A stretch of 64,000 nt of DNA, taken from assembly GCA_012845835.1 (NCBI GenBank), contig JABAKD010000029.1:8122048-8186047 (forward strand), written 5' to 3'. The notes under the pieces were generated by a model. It was given only the letters and a program-made list of their open reading frames with translations. It had not been told where the DNA came from and searched no databases. The stretch's first letter is position 1. Each line of letters starts with the position of its first letter. This document shows, in pieces, positions 36,801 to 48,937 of this stretch. The position numbers and the translations under genes were made by a program. This DNA comes from Undaria pinnatifida (Eukaryota > Sar > Phaeophyceae > Laminariales > Alariaceae).

Positions 36801-39800
36801 CCGAACCGCGCCACGGTATCATACGATTGTTTCTCCTTGACTATTAATAGTCCCACGACTCGGATTGGTTCGGTGCTGAAGATCAAATTCTACAACGGCC
36901 CGGTTCGGTTTGGTTTGGTTCGGGTCGGGTCGGATCGGTTCGGTTAGATACACACCTATTAAAATGACAAGGAAGTCTGATTCCGAGTACCTTAGTTTCT
37001 TCCCTAAAACCCGGGTGTAGCACCGGCAACTCGCATAATTATCCAACTCCCAAGTAGGTTCGTCCTCAAAACGTTGGTGTAGGCAACAATGCCAAACGAA
37101 TACCCTACTATAATTCCAAGTGGTTTTGGCCCTGAAACGCGGGTAGACCACCGCAAAACGCGTTATTTTCTAACTCCAAGTAGCTTCATCTGTGCAGAAC
37201 GGCAAAAAAAAAATCCTACTGAAGCCCAAGTGGGTAGTGAGTAGCTGCAGCATGGCTCGCCGATGGCTAAAGAAGACGAGTAAGTGTCAACCGGTCTATT
37301 TTACCTGGTACACGTCCAAAAATAAACCCTCGTGCTTCGTACTCATCGCCAAGCTATTGGAAACCGTAGCTACATCTTTTGGAAAGGAAACTGCTTGGAG
37401 TTCGTAGAGAAAGAAGCTTTTTGCTGGGTTGCACCCACCCGCGTTTGGGGGGGAAGTTGCTTGGAGTTAGACAGCGCTTTAGTGCAGTGCTGCACGGGCG
37501 ATTTGGGGACAAAACACTTACCAGGTATAATTTGAGTACCAGGTACCAGGTAGGATTTGTTTTGCAGCTCGCCACCCTCTTATTTGGTTGAAAGGTACCG
37601 TTCTTGGAATCAAAGCTGGGCATTGTGTTTGCTGTACTTATCGCACCCGCGATTTGTGGACGAATGTACTCAGAGCTCGAGAAGGAATGCGTTGTTACAG
37701 TACTGTGGTTCTGCGCCCGCTTCTTTGGGGACAAAGCGTTTGTGGAATTGAGGTAGGACATGTTTTTCGGTTCTGCACGTGCTTTTTGGGGGACAAGACG
37801 GTTGGGATTTTGAGGAGGGCAGAGCTATTGGACGTTTTTGAGCAAGACACCGTTTGCTTTACAGCGCCGTCGTTTTGTGAAAACATTATAAGTAGGATTT
37901 TTTTGTGCGGTACTACACGGGCGTGTTGGGGGCAAAACTACGGGGAGCAGGACACTTTTCGCCTCACAGCGCCGGGGGTTTGGGGACGAGACTATTATTA
38001 TTATTTTTGTTTTTTTGCCGCGAAAGGGGTAAGGGTGGCAGTAGAAGGTGGGTCACGCCTAGAGATGGGCACCGGATGGAAAATAACCCGGTTAACCGCG
38101 TTTTTTGGAAACCCAGCAGGCATGTGCGATTACTCGGTTTGTCGAAACAAGAACTGGCAGTCTTGGAGGCACAGCTAACCGGATAACCGGTTAAACCGGA
38201 TAACCGGTTGAACCGGATAAAAACGCCGGGTTTAACCATTTGCCGGTTGAACCGGAAAGTCGGTTGACTAAGTTAACACTAAAACGTGCTTGCAGCAGTG
38301 AATAGCGGGTTAATAAACATGACAGCGTGAAGGTTGGTTGATCCAAAGTCGATTGTACCTATTAAATAGTCTAGGACATTGCACTACAACCTGGCATAAA
38401 GTGGATTGTGCGGGATAATCGACGTTGGGTCACCCCCTCCACACCCCACTAGGGTTATAACTAGAGCTGTGAGTCGGCAGGATTCGCCTCCAATCTAATA
38501 AGTAATCGGTAGGTCCCGTTAACTGATCAGCTGACTTTAGTCGGCAAGTCGGCTGGCAAACCCAGCTGATGGCCAACCGATTGGCCGACGTAACTCAGGC
38601 GAGCGAAGCCAGCCTGTTAGCTTCCCCCGGCCGGGGAGGGGGCAGGCGCCCAAAAAGGAAAACATGCGTCCCACATTGTGCAACCCCTCCTGCATGTTTG
38701 GAAACAAAATAAGTCGGGTAGTCGGCACCTTCGGGAAACGACTAATTACTAGTCCGACTAAAAAGTAGTTGGTGACTCAAGTCGTGACAACTCACAGCTT
38801 TAGTTACGACACAAGTCAGCGTGGTCGCCGTGTTGCCGTTCGCACTGTAGGCTGAATGAAGTAAATGCTTGCAGGAGTAGCCGTTGCACAGTTATAGTGA
38901 TATATGTCAATACTGGTCACTTCACCGCAAGAGGACGTTGATCACGTTGTCGTTGTCAAGGGCGAAGGTTTTTAGAGTGTGCTGTTGGATGGCATCCAGC
39001 GGCTACATAATCGTGCTGTTGCGGATATGTCTCGGGATTATTATATTGTTTACTGTTGGAGAGTTTCGTACAATGCAGTCTGTGTGTTGAATGTTTTGTC
39101 CCGTTTTCAACCCAGCTCAACTGGCGGAGGTTATTTTACACTTACACGATTTTTACATAACCCGCGTTCACAGGTAATTTCCGTTCTCTCCCCGGTCCAT
39201 GCCTCCATTCAACTGTTACATTGCGCAGGATTGATAGTTCCGAGTTTAGCGGAGGTTATAGGTCGTGTCATGTGGACTATCAAGCAGGGCGACCGTTGGT
39301 GCTCGTACTCACCGCACGGCGGTAGACGTGGCGATGATTTTAGGAGCTTCGGGAGCATGGGGTGCGGTGGTTTTGATGCAACCTGACGTCGTTCTCTACC
39401 ATAGCAAGGACATTTTCAACTAATTAATCAAAACGCGAGACAAATCCCCCTCGAAGAGACGCTGTATTTGGGAACGGAACCAAGCACGCACTTGTGGGTA
39501 CACCACAAGGTGCCGCTTGACGAAAACTGACCTGGTTTTCAATGTTATGGTTGCTTTACCACTTATAAACGGGCTTAACGGTTCTCGGTTAACCGGTTAA
39601 AACCAGCTGGAAAAAACGCTCAAACCGGTTCTATTTTTTCAAGAATAACGCCTCCTATCCGGTTTTCAGCTCTTCGAAAATGCCGTCCGGTGCCCATCTC
39701 TAGTCACGCCGTCCTTAATCCCTCACCCTCGTGGCTTCAAATGCGGGCGGCCGCCCCCCCCCCCCCCACCCCGCCTCGGCGCTCCTATCCGTGCCCCCAC

Positions 39801-42800
39801 CCAGGCTTCTCATACCCTCATCGCTCACAACAACGATTGCTCCTCCCTCGCTGCTGCTGCCCCTCCTCCTTACCCCACCGACCACCCACTACGACCGCTT
39901 TTGCAGGTTAAGAGGGGACAGGTCGGGGGCGTTTGGGTGGCCTACCACCCCGTCACAGCATCGACGGCCGCATCCCGGCACATTGCTTGCGTAACTCTTT
40001 CCGTCGACGGCTGCGACGGTTCGGTCGCGGTGGCTGTGAGCGGCACCACGGCCCCGCCCCCCCCTACCCACCCGCCCCCGCCGCCCTCCCCCCGACACAG
40101 GTGGAACTTCTCTGCTTGGAGTTTATTACGACGGAAACGCATTGAACCGGAGCAGGGTGAGGATGTGGACGGGGGTTGGGGTGGGGAAAGCGATGGGGGA
40201 GGGGGAGCGGCGGGGGGTGAAGGAGGGAGTGGGGACGGGGGAGGGGGCCGGGGTGGGGTCAGGGGTGGCCAAGGGCAACCTTTAATGTTCAACGACGTTG
40301 GCTTGAACCAGTGGGTCGACGCGGTCTGCCGTGTGGCCAACGGCAGTGACAGGGATAAAAAGTGAGCACAGAAATCGAGTATGAAAAAAAGTGAAATGCC
40401 GAACACTCGGTCGTCGCGAGTGTCGGCTATATAGTACTAGCAGGAGTATCTTATCCTTTGTTATACTTTGTCATTGGACTTTGGAAGCAAACAGGACAAC
40501 ATGCACCTACCATATACAAACCCTACTATTCAATGAAAACGACAATAAAAAGTTGCCGACGACGTAGCCGGCACAGAACCGGAGCAGATCGGATCATAAA
40601 CGGATGACCGCCAGGACCAACGCTGTCTGGCAGAGCACAGTACGCCGGAAAACACCCGTCCCCGCTCCCCCCCCCCCCAACACGGGTCCCGCATCTGACC
40701 CCTCCGCGCAGATTCCAGGTGGTAGTGGGGCTCAGGAGGGGTTCCGCGTCGGGGCTACGCGTTGCCGCTATCGTGGGCACTGTCGTGGTGAGTTGGTGCA
40801 CCGCCGGCAGACCGTAATTTTCCTGCATGGGTTGTGCGACCATTTTTTGTAGCTTTTTGCTTGTTTGTGTGGCGGTAGATACTTTGTTTGATGTTTTTTC
40901 GAGAGTAGGAGACTGCCTCTGGGTTGGTTTTCCGAAAGCGTGCTACGATAGGTAGGCACCACTTTTGGCTGTTTTTTGCTTCTGAAAGACGGACCGGACC
41001 GCCTTAACGTGAATTCGTCCGGAATGCTATTTTTGTTTTGCACTACTAATGCATGAGATACTCCTGGTTGCACTTTCATGTGAGGAGCCTCAGGAAATAA
41101 ACGTTATTGAACCTCTGGCGCAGCATGTGTCTGACGACGGTACCAGAGGGTTGGGTGGGTATTGGTTCTGGCGCTTTATAGTTATCGCGATTGTTTTGCC
41201 GTGCAATGTGGTGCAGAACTAACCTGTACATGGATCACGCATATATATTGTTGTGTATGGACGGAATGTAAGGTCATTTTTCTCTTATATATCAATGTGT
41301 GCCGTACCCTATGTGTTGGCATGTTTTAGGGTTTCTTTTGCGTGCCACGGCTCACGAGGACGCCAGCTTCCGCCACCCTCGCTCGGCCAATACGCGCCGA
41401 ACCGCGACCGAAATCGACAGCCCGGACCTCTCTGACTCCAATAGACTGGTGCTGGGCGGCAGGGTCGTAGCGTTGTGTTTTCTGCACGGAGTAAGTTGCT
41501 TTTGGGAGGCTTTGCTCTCACGACCGGAAACTAAAACTTATCTAGATATCACGATGTATACCAACATGGACATAAATATAATGACAGTTTAAGTACTAAC
41601 ATGAAATTCAAACGATCCTCACTAGAGTGGCACTTTACAGCGGCATACAGCAGCAGCTCGTCAGGTAGGGCATCGCAGGCTCCGATCTAAGCATAGAGTT
41701 GCAGGCTGCTGCTGCTAAGGGGCTGGGCTGCTGCTGGACGTGTGGTGTGTCTGGTGTGGCTATGCGCTCCGGCTCTGCACCCGGTGCTTTTTGCGTGTGC
41801 TGCTGCACACGCCTAGAGAAGTTCGGGGAGTGTGTGCTAAAGTGTCCCCGCAAAATAGAGCCGGTGCGCGCGCCTTTGCGGGCCGAGCGCGCGGGCCGTC
41901 GGTGCCGGGCGGGCGCGGGGGTGGGCGGGTCGTGCTCCGTCTGCCCCGCCGCCGGTCCCCGTCTCAGAGCTTTTGGGGCTGGGCGCGCGGCCAGGCCGAA
42001 AGCGCCCCGAAAGCCGAAAGCAAGAAAAGTAGCAACGTCGTAATGGGTAGTATGTGGTAGTCTTTTCTGGGTGGCATACGGTGTAGTCGACTTTCAGACG
42101 CGATTATTGAGACGTATGTACCGGTATGGGCCTGGCACGTCGTAGGCTGACTCCTGATTTCACTTTTCAATTTTTTTCCTAGCGGAGGCATGAATTGTTT
42201 CAGCTATAATGAACAAATTCACATTTTATGCAGCATCGAGCCTGCAATAAGGCCAAATTCAATTAACCAATAAACAACGTTGCAAGTCTATCATATCGGG
42301 TATATTTACACAACAACAAGCAAGCGTCAGGAAGGATGCTGGGGATAGAGCATGGAGTGTTCTTGTCCTGATACGGTATACTTCGAGGTATTAAATTATT
42401 TTCGATATTAGAGGGAGACGATACTGTTCCGGTATTATTTACATGACATATGTGTGTTCGGCATCTTAATTCTCAGTATGAACCGAATTATCGTACGATC
42501 TCTTTGTTGGAGGTCGTCCCAAAAACGTCTACCCGTTCTGTGACGTTGTACCAGGTATTAATACGATATCAGTTGCGATCTTCACTCTTTGTTCCTTTTG
42601 GAGACGACCGCTTGGATACCCCACCACCCTCCTCCCCCATTTTCCTATCACCTTCCTCCTGTCTCTCCCCCGCCCTTTCTCCCCCCCCCCCGTCTCTCAC
42701 CCTCCCCTTTCGTTCCGTTTCCCTCTCCCCCGCCCCCCCTCTCCTCCCTCCCCCTCTCCCCCCCCCCCGTTTCTGCCTCCCCCCCGGCTCTCTCCTCCCC

Positions 42801-45295
42801 CCCCTCGCCCTTTCCCCCCCCCCCCTTCCCCTCTCCTCTTGCCTCCCCTCCCCCTCTCCCCTTCCCCTCCCCCCTGTCCCCCCCCTCCCTCTCCCCCCCT
42901 GTTCTCTCCCGTCCCCCCTTCCCCCCCCCTCCTTCCTTCTTTTTCATCTCCCCTCTCCCCCCCCTCCCCTCCCCCCCCCTCTTCACGGCAACGTAACGGC
43001 TGCCTACATACAGGTGGGCGCCAACTCGAGTGTTGCCTTCCCGATTAAGATGGCGGCAAGCGAGGCGGGGGTGCATGTTTTTTTTATGCTTTTTATCGAC
43101 GAGGACGCGGACTACACGACGATGTTGCCCGTCGCAATGCTAGTAAGCCAGGTGATTCTTTAGTTAATTCCGCCCCAGGAGTTAGAGGCAGTTCGCGCTG
43201 ACAGCTGCAGTAGCGGTTAATAGCAGTGGGGATCGACCAGACGGCTCTCCGATGGGCTGAGGGACACAGTCGTCTGTCTTCTTTTGCACTCTCTCACGCA
43301 TTCGTTACATCTTAACGTGAATTTGGTTTCGGAGGCTAAGCTTGGGGAGGCCGGCCTGGCGGGCGCGGGGCGGGAGGGAGGGAGAGGGGCTGGCGTACAG
43401 ACTCGACGCGGGTTTGTCGGCTGATTGAGTTTTGCTTTGAAAAATAGTGAACGTCATAGTCTCTTTATTGCGCGGAAGCGAAATGTTTAGGTTGTACATG
43501 GGGAAGTGTACTCGTACCAATTTTTTTATGTTATTGGACACTTCTTCCTTGGAAACGTTCTGTTTTGGGAGAGCGTCGGGTTTTTTTCGTTTCCACTTGT
43601 AGGTGTTATTTCTTGCGGCGGCATTCTGTAATAACTTATTCTAAGCACGGATACACATGAGCATATGCATAGATACAGACAGGTACCAGTTGTTTTTTTT
43701 TAAGCTGAACACTTGAAAGCTTTTCGGCGAATAATGTTTTTGTGAGCAAGGACTTGTCGGGTAGCATGTATATGCTGCTGCTGTTTACAGCTTTTGAATC
43801 TACTCTTCTCAACGCTAGTTCTTCCCTCCGGCCCCGCCCTCGCGCTCCTCCCTCCATATTTTCGTCGTCGCAGCAGGCCTGCGCTGCACCTCGGGGCGAT
43901 GTCCCGGCGCCGATGTCAACCACAACTCGCCCCATCGAGATGCCTGTGAAGCTCAGCCCTAACATGTATTTCTCCTCAACTTTGGAGACGCTCCGACACC
44001 GATTGGAGTACCCCGACCCGAACTTCGCTCCACCTTCGAGGCACCCCCTCGACATGGGCGGTAGTAGCAGTGGTAGCGTTGCCCAAGACGGAACCATCAG
44101 CAGCAGCAGCTTCTGGGAACTCAGCAGCAGTAGCAGCGATGGTAGCGACGGCGATGATAACGGCGATGGCGATGGTGGCGCAAGAGTTGACGGCGGCAAT
44201 AGAGGTGGTGGTGGTAGTCGTGACAGTCGCTGCTTCGTTCAGTCCCCTTCAGCCGCAACTTTCGCGCAGTTGTGGCTAGCTGCGTTAGATGGTAGTGCAG
44301 ACGAGAACGGCGATGGCAGTAGCAGCTGTTGCGAGGTTGTCGGCAAGGGTGGTGACGGTGATGGCCGGGAAAGAGGCGGCGGCGGTGGTAGAATTTCCGC
44401 TGGCGGCAGTGGTACCAGAAGCGGCGGCGATTGTGGTGGCGCCGTCCCGCTCGCGGCAACGGCACCAGAGTTAATGGAGACAGTTGGCGCGCCAATGTTG
44501 AACACCAAATGCAACCTTGCCGGAGAAACCTTCACCCGAAACCACTGCAGTGGTGGTAACAGCAGCGACAGCGGTGGTGACAGGGCCGGCGGTCGCGTCA
44601 GTAGCAGGGGTGGCGTCTGTGGCGGGCGTGGTGGTGGTGGTGGAGGAGGCGGTGGTGATGGTGGGGGCGGGGGCGGTGGTGACCGAGACGGCGACAGCGA
44701 AAACAGCAGGGTTTGTGTTGGCGGTGTTGGCGGCGGAGATGGTGGTGGCAGCGATAGAGGTGATCGGGATGGCGCTGTAGATGGGCGGTGGTGTGGAGAC
44801 GGGTTTCGGTGGTGTGGTGGCGGTGGTGGTGATAATAGCGGTGATCGCAATGGAGGTGGCGGTGGCGGTGTCGGCGGAAGTGGTAGTGGCGGCCCCTGCG
44901 ATAGCGAGAACGAGAGCTGCAGTAAGCGCCAGTCGACGTCGGCACCGTCGACGACCTCACACACTGGCGCTAAACGAGACCGGGAAGGGGATGACGCAGA
45001 CGACGAGTGCAGCGGCAGCGAAGACAGCGATTGTGAAAGATCTGCATGGTCAGATGGCGGAGAGGGAAGCAGCAGAAACAACAGCAGTAGCAGCTCCCAA
45101 AGTAGCGATTCCGGCCATCGCCCGGCTCGAAAGAAGTTGCGATCGTCGCCTGCGCCGAACGGCATCACTACTGGTCAGCAACTACCTCCCGCGCCATCAC
45201 CGGTGCCGATGCCTATGCCGATGGTACAGGAGGAGGAAGAGGAGGAGGATGACGAAGGAGCGATGAACTGCAAGGCCGATGACGACGAGTTGTAG
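30848..45295 (+). CDS. Same gene, 5' half in copy C joined to 3' half in copy D
   Basis: Predicted exons: 30848-30906, 32965-34051, 35238-35402, 36263-36406, then after a 3.5 kb intron across the unit junction 39907-40035, 40712-40787, 41330-41490, 41699-41920, 43014-43142 and 43877-45295. Every exon from 35238 on has an open, phase-matched frame. The Gly/Val exon 32965-34051 has a lost G just after the ATG, a 2-nt gain in the C-run near 33050 and an extra G near 33870. As written, its frame is broken. The array therefore holds one continuous gene with an intact 3' two-thirds. The start codon is not resolved. Confidence 0.45.
32965..34051 (+). CDS. Gly/Val-repeat exon (copy C, with indels)
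   Basis: Same splice signals as 11905-13015. It is 24 nt shorter overall, mainly from a deletion in the GGT/GTT repeat after GSVGVGGG. Three frame-changing indels relative to copy A lie at the start, the C-run and the end of the repeat, so no single frame spans the exon. The conserved [15 protein letters not shown] segment is unchanged. Confidence 0.45.
38459..38806. mobile_element. MITE-like element (copy C)
   Basis: Same element at the same unit position. The right terminal repeat has one mismatch (AGCTTTAG for AGCTCTAG). It is the ancestral insertion carried along by the tandem duplication, not a new transposition. Confidence 0.65.
43877..45295 (+). CDS. Terminal Ser/Gly/Asp-rich exon (copy D, intact)
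   Basis: The open frame runs from before the acceptor through to TAG at 45295. It matches copy A except for small differences: RVSSRGG instead of RVRSRGG, a slightly longer STSAPSTTSHTG segment, and a shorter Ser tract near the start. In-frame length changes between A and D at the CAG run and the STS segment are what a maintained reading frame would show. The basic patch (RPARKKLR) and acidic DDDEL end are kept. Confidence 0.55.
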   Translation, partial: ACAAPRGDVPAPMSTTTRPIEMPVKLSPNMYFSSTLETLRHRLEYPDPNFAPPSRHPLDMGGSSSGSVAQDGTISSSSFWELSSSSSDGSDGDDNGDGDGGARVDGGNRGGGGSRDSRCFVQSPSAATFAQLWLAALDGSADENGDGSSSCCEVVGKGGDGDGRERGGGGGRISAGGSGTRSGGDCGGAVPLAATAPELMETVGAPMLNTKCNLAGETFTRNHCSGGNSSDSGGDRAGGRVSSRGGVCGGRGGGGGGGGGDGGGGGGGDRDGDSENSRVCVGGVGGGDGGGSDRGDRDGAVDGRWCGDGFRWCGGGGGDNSGDRNGGGGGGVGGSGSGGPCDSENESCSKRQSTSAPSTTSHTGAKRDREGDDADDECSGSEDSDCERSAWSDGGEGSSRNNSSSSSQSSDSGHRPARKKLRSSPAPNGITTGQQLPPAPSPVPMPMPMVQEEEEEEDDEGAMNCKADDDEL

Positions 45296-46632
45296 GAAGT
45301 GACGGGAGGAGGCTACCTGCCTATTTTCTGTCCCGTTGTCGGTGGCGGCGAGCATTATGGTGCTGACGATATCATGTGGTATCATTGCAGAAGAATAAGG
45401 CTCCGTTATATCGCCAGTTTATGTGCTCCGGGAAGGGGATAAGGAGGCGATAAAATAAATACCTGTTGCATTCCAAAATCTGGCAGGCAATGACAAAAAA
45501 GACAACGTAATGTTTGCGTCTAATGAATTGCTGTTTCTTGCTGCGATGGGTTGACCACAAGGCCAAGTGTGGGAGGACGAGACCACGCGCCTGATGCCAA
45601 TGTTCCACAACAATGTTCGTTCGTTCGTTTGTTCGTTCGTTCGTTTGTGTCCGCTTCTTAATAGTTCATTCCTAGGGCATCCCAATCCGATATTTGATTG
45701 TCGATCCCGGCCACCCTGCAAAGCAATTGTCAACAACAATGGCCGTTTTTCATCACGCCACTGACCCTCACGAAGTTTCAGCTCTATTGGCGCCGCCTAT
45801 GTCGTAGCAGTCGTTGATTTGGCAGCTTGTGATCCTTCTCGGGTTCTCCGTGCACGGAGATATACACAAGAAACGTACCTGGTACCTGGTATATTATTAA
45901 TAGTGGCAATTACCTTCCCTCCCCCTCCTGTAGTGGCTTGCTCGCTTCACAACCGTCACAAATGGACCGGGCTATATTTCCCCCGAGACAATGCAACCAC
46001 CTCTACATTGGCACTCTGCGGGAAATCGACCATGGTACCTTCACTGCCGCGGGGACACCATCCGCAGCCTGTCGTTCGTCCCTCGTCATCCCAAAAATGG
46101 AACAGGCGACCTGTACCAAAAACTACCCTAAAAAGTAATAACAGCTGGTAAGCCAGTACAGCAGTAATGAATTTTCTGGAAGTATAGTCTAGTAGTACGG
46201 GTACAGTTGTTATTTTTCAACCAGACCATCGAACGCCCGCTACATCTACTACATAACTTGTCGAGACGTAGAGTCAGGAGCAACGCAGCACACTAGACAC
46301 TTGGAGGTACTGCTCAAACACCTGCGGCTCTGCTCCACGGCAGGCTACTTAAACACAACCCTTGCCTCAGGTGAACCGCTTTCGGAGAGGCAACGCATGA
46401 CGACGGCAACCGAAAAGCTAGAATGAAAATGCGGGAAGAGGACACGCCGATGTATGGGGTCGCGTGCTGGGTGATATTGTTCGTATCTCGGCCAGCAGCA
46501 GCAGCAGCAGCCAAGTTCCGACGGAGGACGAACGATTCGCCCAACTATTGCCGAAAAAAGGGACAAGTTTCCGAGACGGGGGGCGGATCGATTAATCGGA
46601 GTCATTGATCAACGACCCAAACCTCGCTGTTT

Positions 46633-46684
46633 TATAAAAATATTTCAAGGACGTCAGCCGTGAGTTCGGCGAATACTCGCTGTT
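46633..46684. other. 52-bp insertion unique to copy D
   Basis: Sequence between the two CGCTGTTTT strings is absent from A and C. Its reverse complement closely matches unit positions 8695-8736 of copy A (ATTCG-CGAACTCACGGCTG-CGTCCTTGAAA). A small inverted transfer of unit sequence therefore marks the start of copy D's divergence. Confidence 0.6.
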
Positions 46685-47560
46685 TTGTGTGTTTTGAAGC
46701 ACCCAAAGAAGCACGGAATCACGGGGGCGCAGGTTTGTTTTGTCATTCATGGCTTGTTCTCCCCGCCTCTTGTTCTCTTCCAATCATCGATCGTGTCTGT
46801 TTCCGTGGTGCTGGCAAGAGCATGCGTCCCTTCGCTGCCGACGTTCTCTTCCGGTCGCCAACAGTACAGTATTATACCTATTTTGCGACATCGGATGAGA
46901 GCAACCCTAAGCTTTACTTCGATATAATCGGGACAACATTAGACACGCTCCAAAAACATTTTGCACAGACATCATTATTGTTGTTGTGTTGGATCTGTAT
47001 GAAAACAGCAACAACTGCTTTGAGGGTGTTCACCGCCGCCTCTCTTCGCTTAGTGGTTGTTTTTGGGGTTGTGTGTACGTGTGTACTATGTACCAGGCAA
47101 CAGTTTTTTTCCAAAAAACTATCCAAATACGTCAGCTGTGAGTTCGATTGCCGCTGAATGGTCGATACACATATTTGCAAGCTGCGTGATTCTTTGGCGT
47201 ATTGTGCGTTTTACTGCACATATTATACTGTACGTCGTGTTGTTAGATACTTCTCGAAGTATGATATAACGCGTGTCAGCCTCGTTTTTGGTAGCAAGGA
47301 CCATATTTTTTTCTTTGAGTTTGTTTTCGGCTTTTACCGCTGTTGCTATGTGTGCACTCCTCATAAAAGTGCTACCTGGTACCAGGTATGTTCCGCTCTG
47401 TTGCTGCTGTTGCTGCTGCTACTTCAACCTCTACTTCCAGCCCCTACTACTTCTGTTTGATGCTGACACGACCGCCATCCTGCCTACCCCCTCTGGTGTT
47501 CACGCCACGCTCGAAGCAGCGACAGGATGATGCCCCTGCTTCCTTCTCCCATCTGCGTAG

Positions 47561-47677
47561 GCCGTCCAGCACATTTAAATCAACAAAAAAGTGGCTCATC
47601 CCGACGAAAACATAGACACGAACCGACGGAATCCCGCACTGTACGCCAAAATCGTCTTTCCCTCTGCTGCTGCCGAG
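47561..47677 (+). CDS. Candidate isolated exon (39 codons)
   Basis: CATCTGCGTAG acceptor, GTAAGC donor after TGCCGAG. The open frame reads a basic, Arg/His-rich peptide (SGSSRRKHRHEPTESRTVRQ). No family recognised and no partner exon found. Chance occurrence is possible. Confidence 0.2.
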
Positions 47678-47781
47678 GTAAGCCTTCTATTTTGCGTGAC
47701 CCTGACTATCTATGACAACTCCCAAGGAAGGCCTTGTACAATGGATTGATTGTTCGGTGCGGCACTGCTGTCGGTGCAACA

Positions 47782-48108
47782 TTATGGCCGCTTGTACCAA
47801 GTCCCACAGGCCGTTCTTGTACGAGGATACATATATTGTATATTATATATGTCCTCAGTTAAATCTTGACACCTAAAGTCAACGTGGTTATAGCCCGCGG
47901 AGACGCACTGGTCGCGTGCCTTGACACGGGACACGGATTCCATCACAAGGTTTTTTAACTCTTGCGAGAAGCGTCTTAGCCTCTGTGCGAGGTATGGACG
48001 AATCAATAGCCTCATTTTCGTTAGTTGTAAGTTTCCAATAGCCGCGTCTTCGATCCCCCTTATGATTCCTGGATGTTTCGTTGACGTCCGCCAGTGGTCG
48101 CATGGGAT
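47782..48108 (-). CDS. Candidate minus-strand exon, helical, unrecognised
   Basis: A minus-strand frame opens after a GACGCAG acceptor-like site and runs to a stop at 47782. It includes IEDAAIGNLQLTKMRLL, RPYLAQRLRRFSQELKNLV and FRCQDLTEDIYNI. A long amphipathic helix followed by a loop and short strand gives a loose, unproven resemblance to a histone-fold arrangement. I do not assign a function. A short ATA-rich stretch near the end may be non-coding. It does not join in phase to the candidate exon at 48366-48572. Confidence 0.25.
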   Translation of the reverse strand: MPCDHWRTSTKHPGIIRGIEDAAIGNLQLTKMRLLIRPYLAQRLRRFSQELKNLVMESVSRVKARDQCVSAGYNHVDFRCQDLTEDIYNIQYMYPRTRTACGTWYKRP

Positions 48109-48365
48109 CTGCGTCTACGACTATATACCTGAGTGGGCTAATGTTATGGAGTACTCTACATATACAAGTGTAACATATAGATAATACGTGAGAGGATGCC
48201 AGCTGCCTCATGAGCAGCAGAACGTATCATGTCCTAGCTCTCTGTATGGGGATCGGCAAATAATAATATTACTGGTGATGATGCTTCATGAAAGCATCGC
48301 ACATCCGGTCGGTGAGTCTTTTGGCCTGTTGTGCTCTGGGACTTGTACGATACCTGTGGTCTTAC

Positions 48366-48572
48366 GTGATGCTTTGGAGAACATAAACGAATAATGGAGA
48401 ATCGGTGGTGTTGCCCCCCGACGATATAACAGCGTATGTAAATGCCTGTTCAGAGTCCCCTGGCGACCACATGCCGTTCCGTTGTAAATCGAATATCCTC
48501 CCGTAGAGAGGTAGTATCTCTCCTGTGATCCTCTGCCAAGCATTTTTTCCCTTCCCTACATCTTTTTTCATT
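48366..48572 (-). CDS. Candidate minus-strand exon, unrecognised
   Basis: Acceptor GTACCTAG, donor GTAAGA after GCATCAC. The frame reads MKKDVGKGKNAWQRITGEIL ... AFTYAVISSGGNTTD. Reading past the donor meets TAA and then another plausible segment (RAQQAKRLTDRMCDAFMKHH). This could equally be a decayed gene with one stop. Confidence 0.25.
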
Positions 48573-48799
48573 CTAGGTACTACCGATACAGCCTATCTTA
48601 GTCCTCATCAGCATTCCATTCCCAGGTCGTTGGCCGCAGTCTTCCTGCTTCTATCTCCCTTTCACTCACGGCCTGGCGGCCTCCCAGGGCTAATTTGCAC
48701 CTGTGCACTCGCCGCGAAATCGCGACCTGGGTGGCCAAGGAGATGACTCTGAAAGAGGCATTTTCCTTGCAGACGCCTTTTTTTTCGCGCTAGGGACGT

Positions 48800-48937
48800 T
48801 CATTCCGTCCCTCCGACGATGCTGGCCGCTATCTGGTCGCCCAGGTCTCTGTCTTCCTTGTTAGAGGCGCCAAAAGCTTTCCACCTCGACACCTCGGGCA
48901 GGGTGGCGAGATTGTAGCTGCGCTCGTCGAAGGACAC
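48800..48937 (-). CDS. Candidate minus-strand terminal exon (45 codons)
   Basis: After a GGGGCAG acceptor the minus strand reads VSFDERSYNLATLPEVSRWK, then AFGASNKEDRDLGDQIAASI and VGGTE, then TGA. Composition is that of a soluble protein with no low complexity. It is too short for most ORF screens. The upstream partner exon was not found. No family recognised. Confidence 0.35.
   Translation of the reverse strand: MSFDERSYNLATLPEVSRWKAFGASNKEDRDLGDQIAASIVGGTE

Larger units (their letters stand above)
21333..38947. repeat. Tandem unit copy C
   Basis: Collinear with copy A from unit position 305 to the unit end. Its first few kilobases have more single-base deletions in homopolymers than A or D (for example in the G-rich stretch near 22330-22440, and in the terminal exon near 26489, 26597, 26645 and 26727). 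It also has a private duplication of about 160 bp in the purine tract at 34208-34540. Confidence 0.93.
38948..47225. repeat. Tandem unit copy D (right-hand, incomplete)
   Basis: Collinear with unit positions 1 to about 8220. Identity is high up to about 46600, then falls, and no homology is visible past about 47225. It lacks the 5' half of the gene, so it ends the array. The gene tail it carries has every reading frame open, making it the best-preserved 3' half in the window. Confidence 0.9.
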
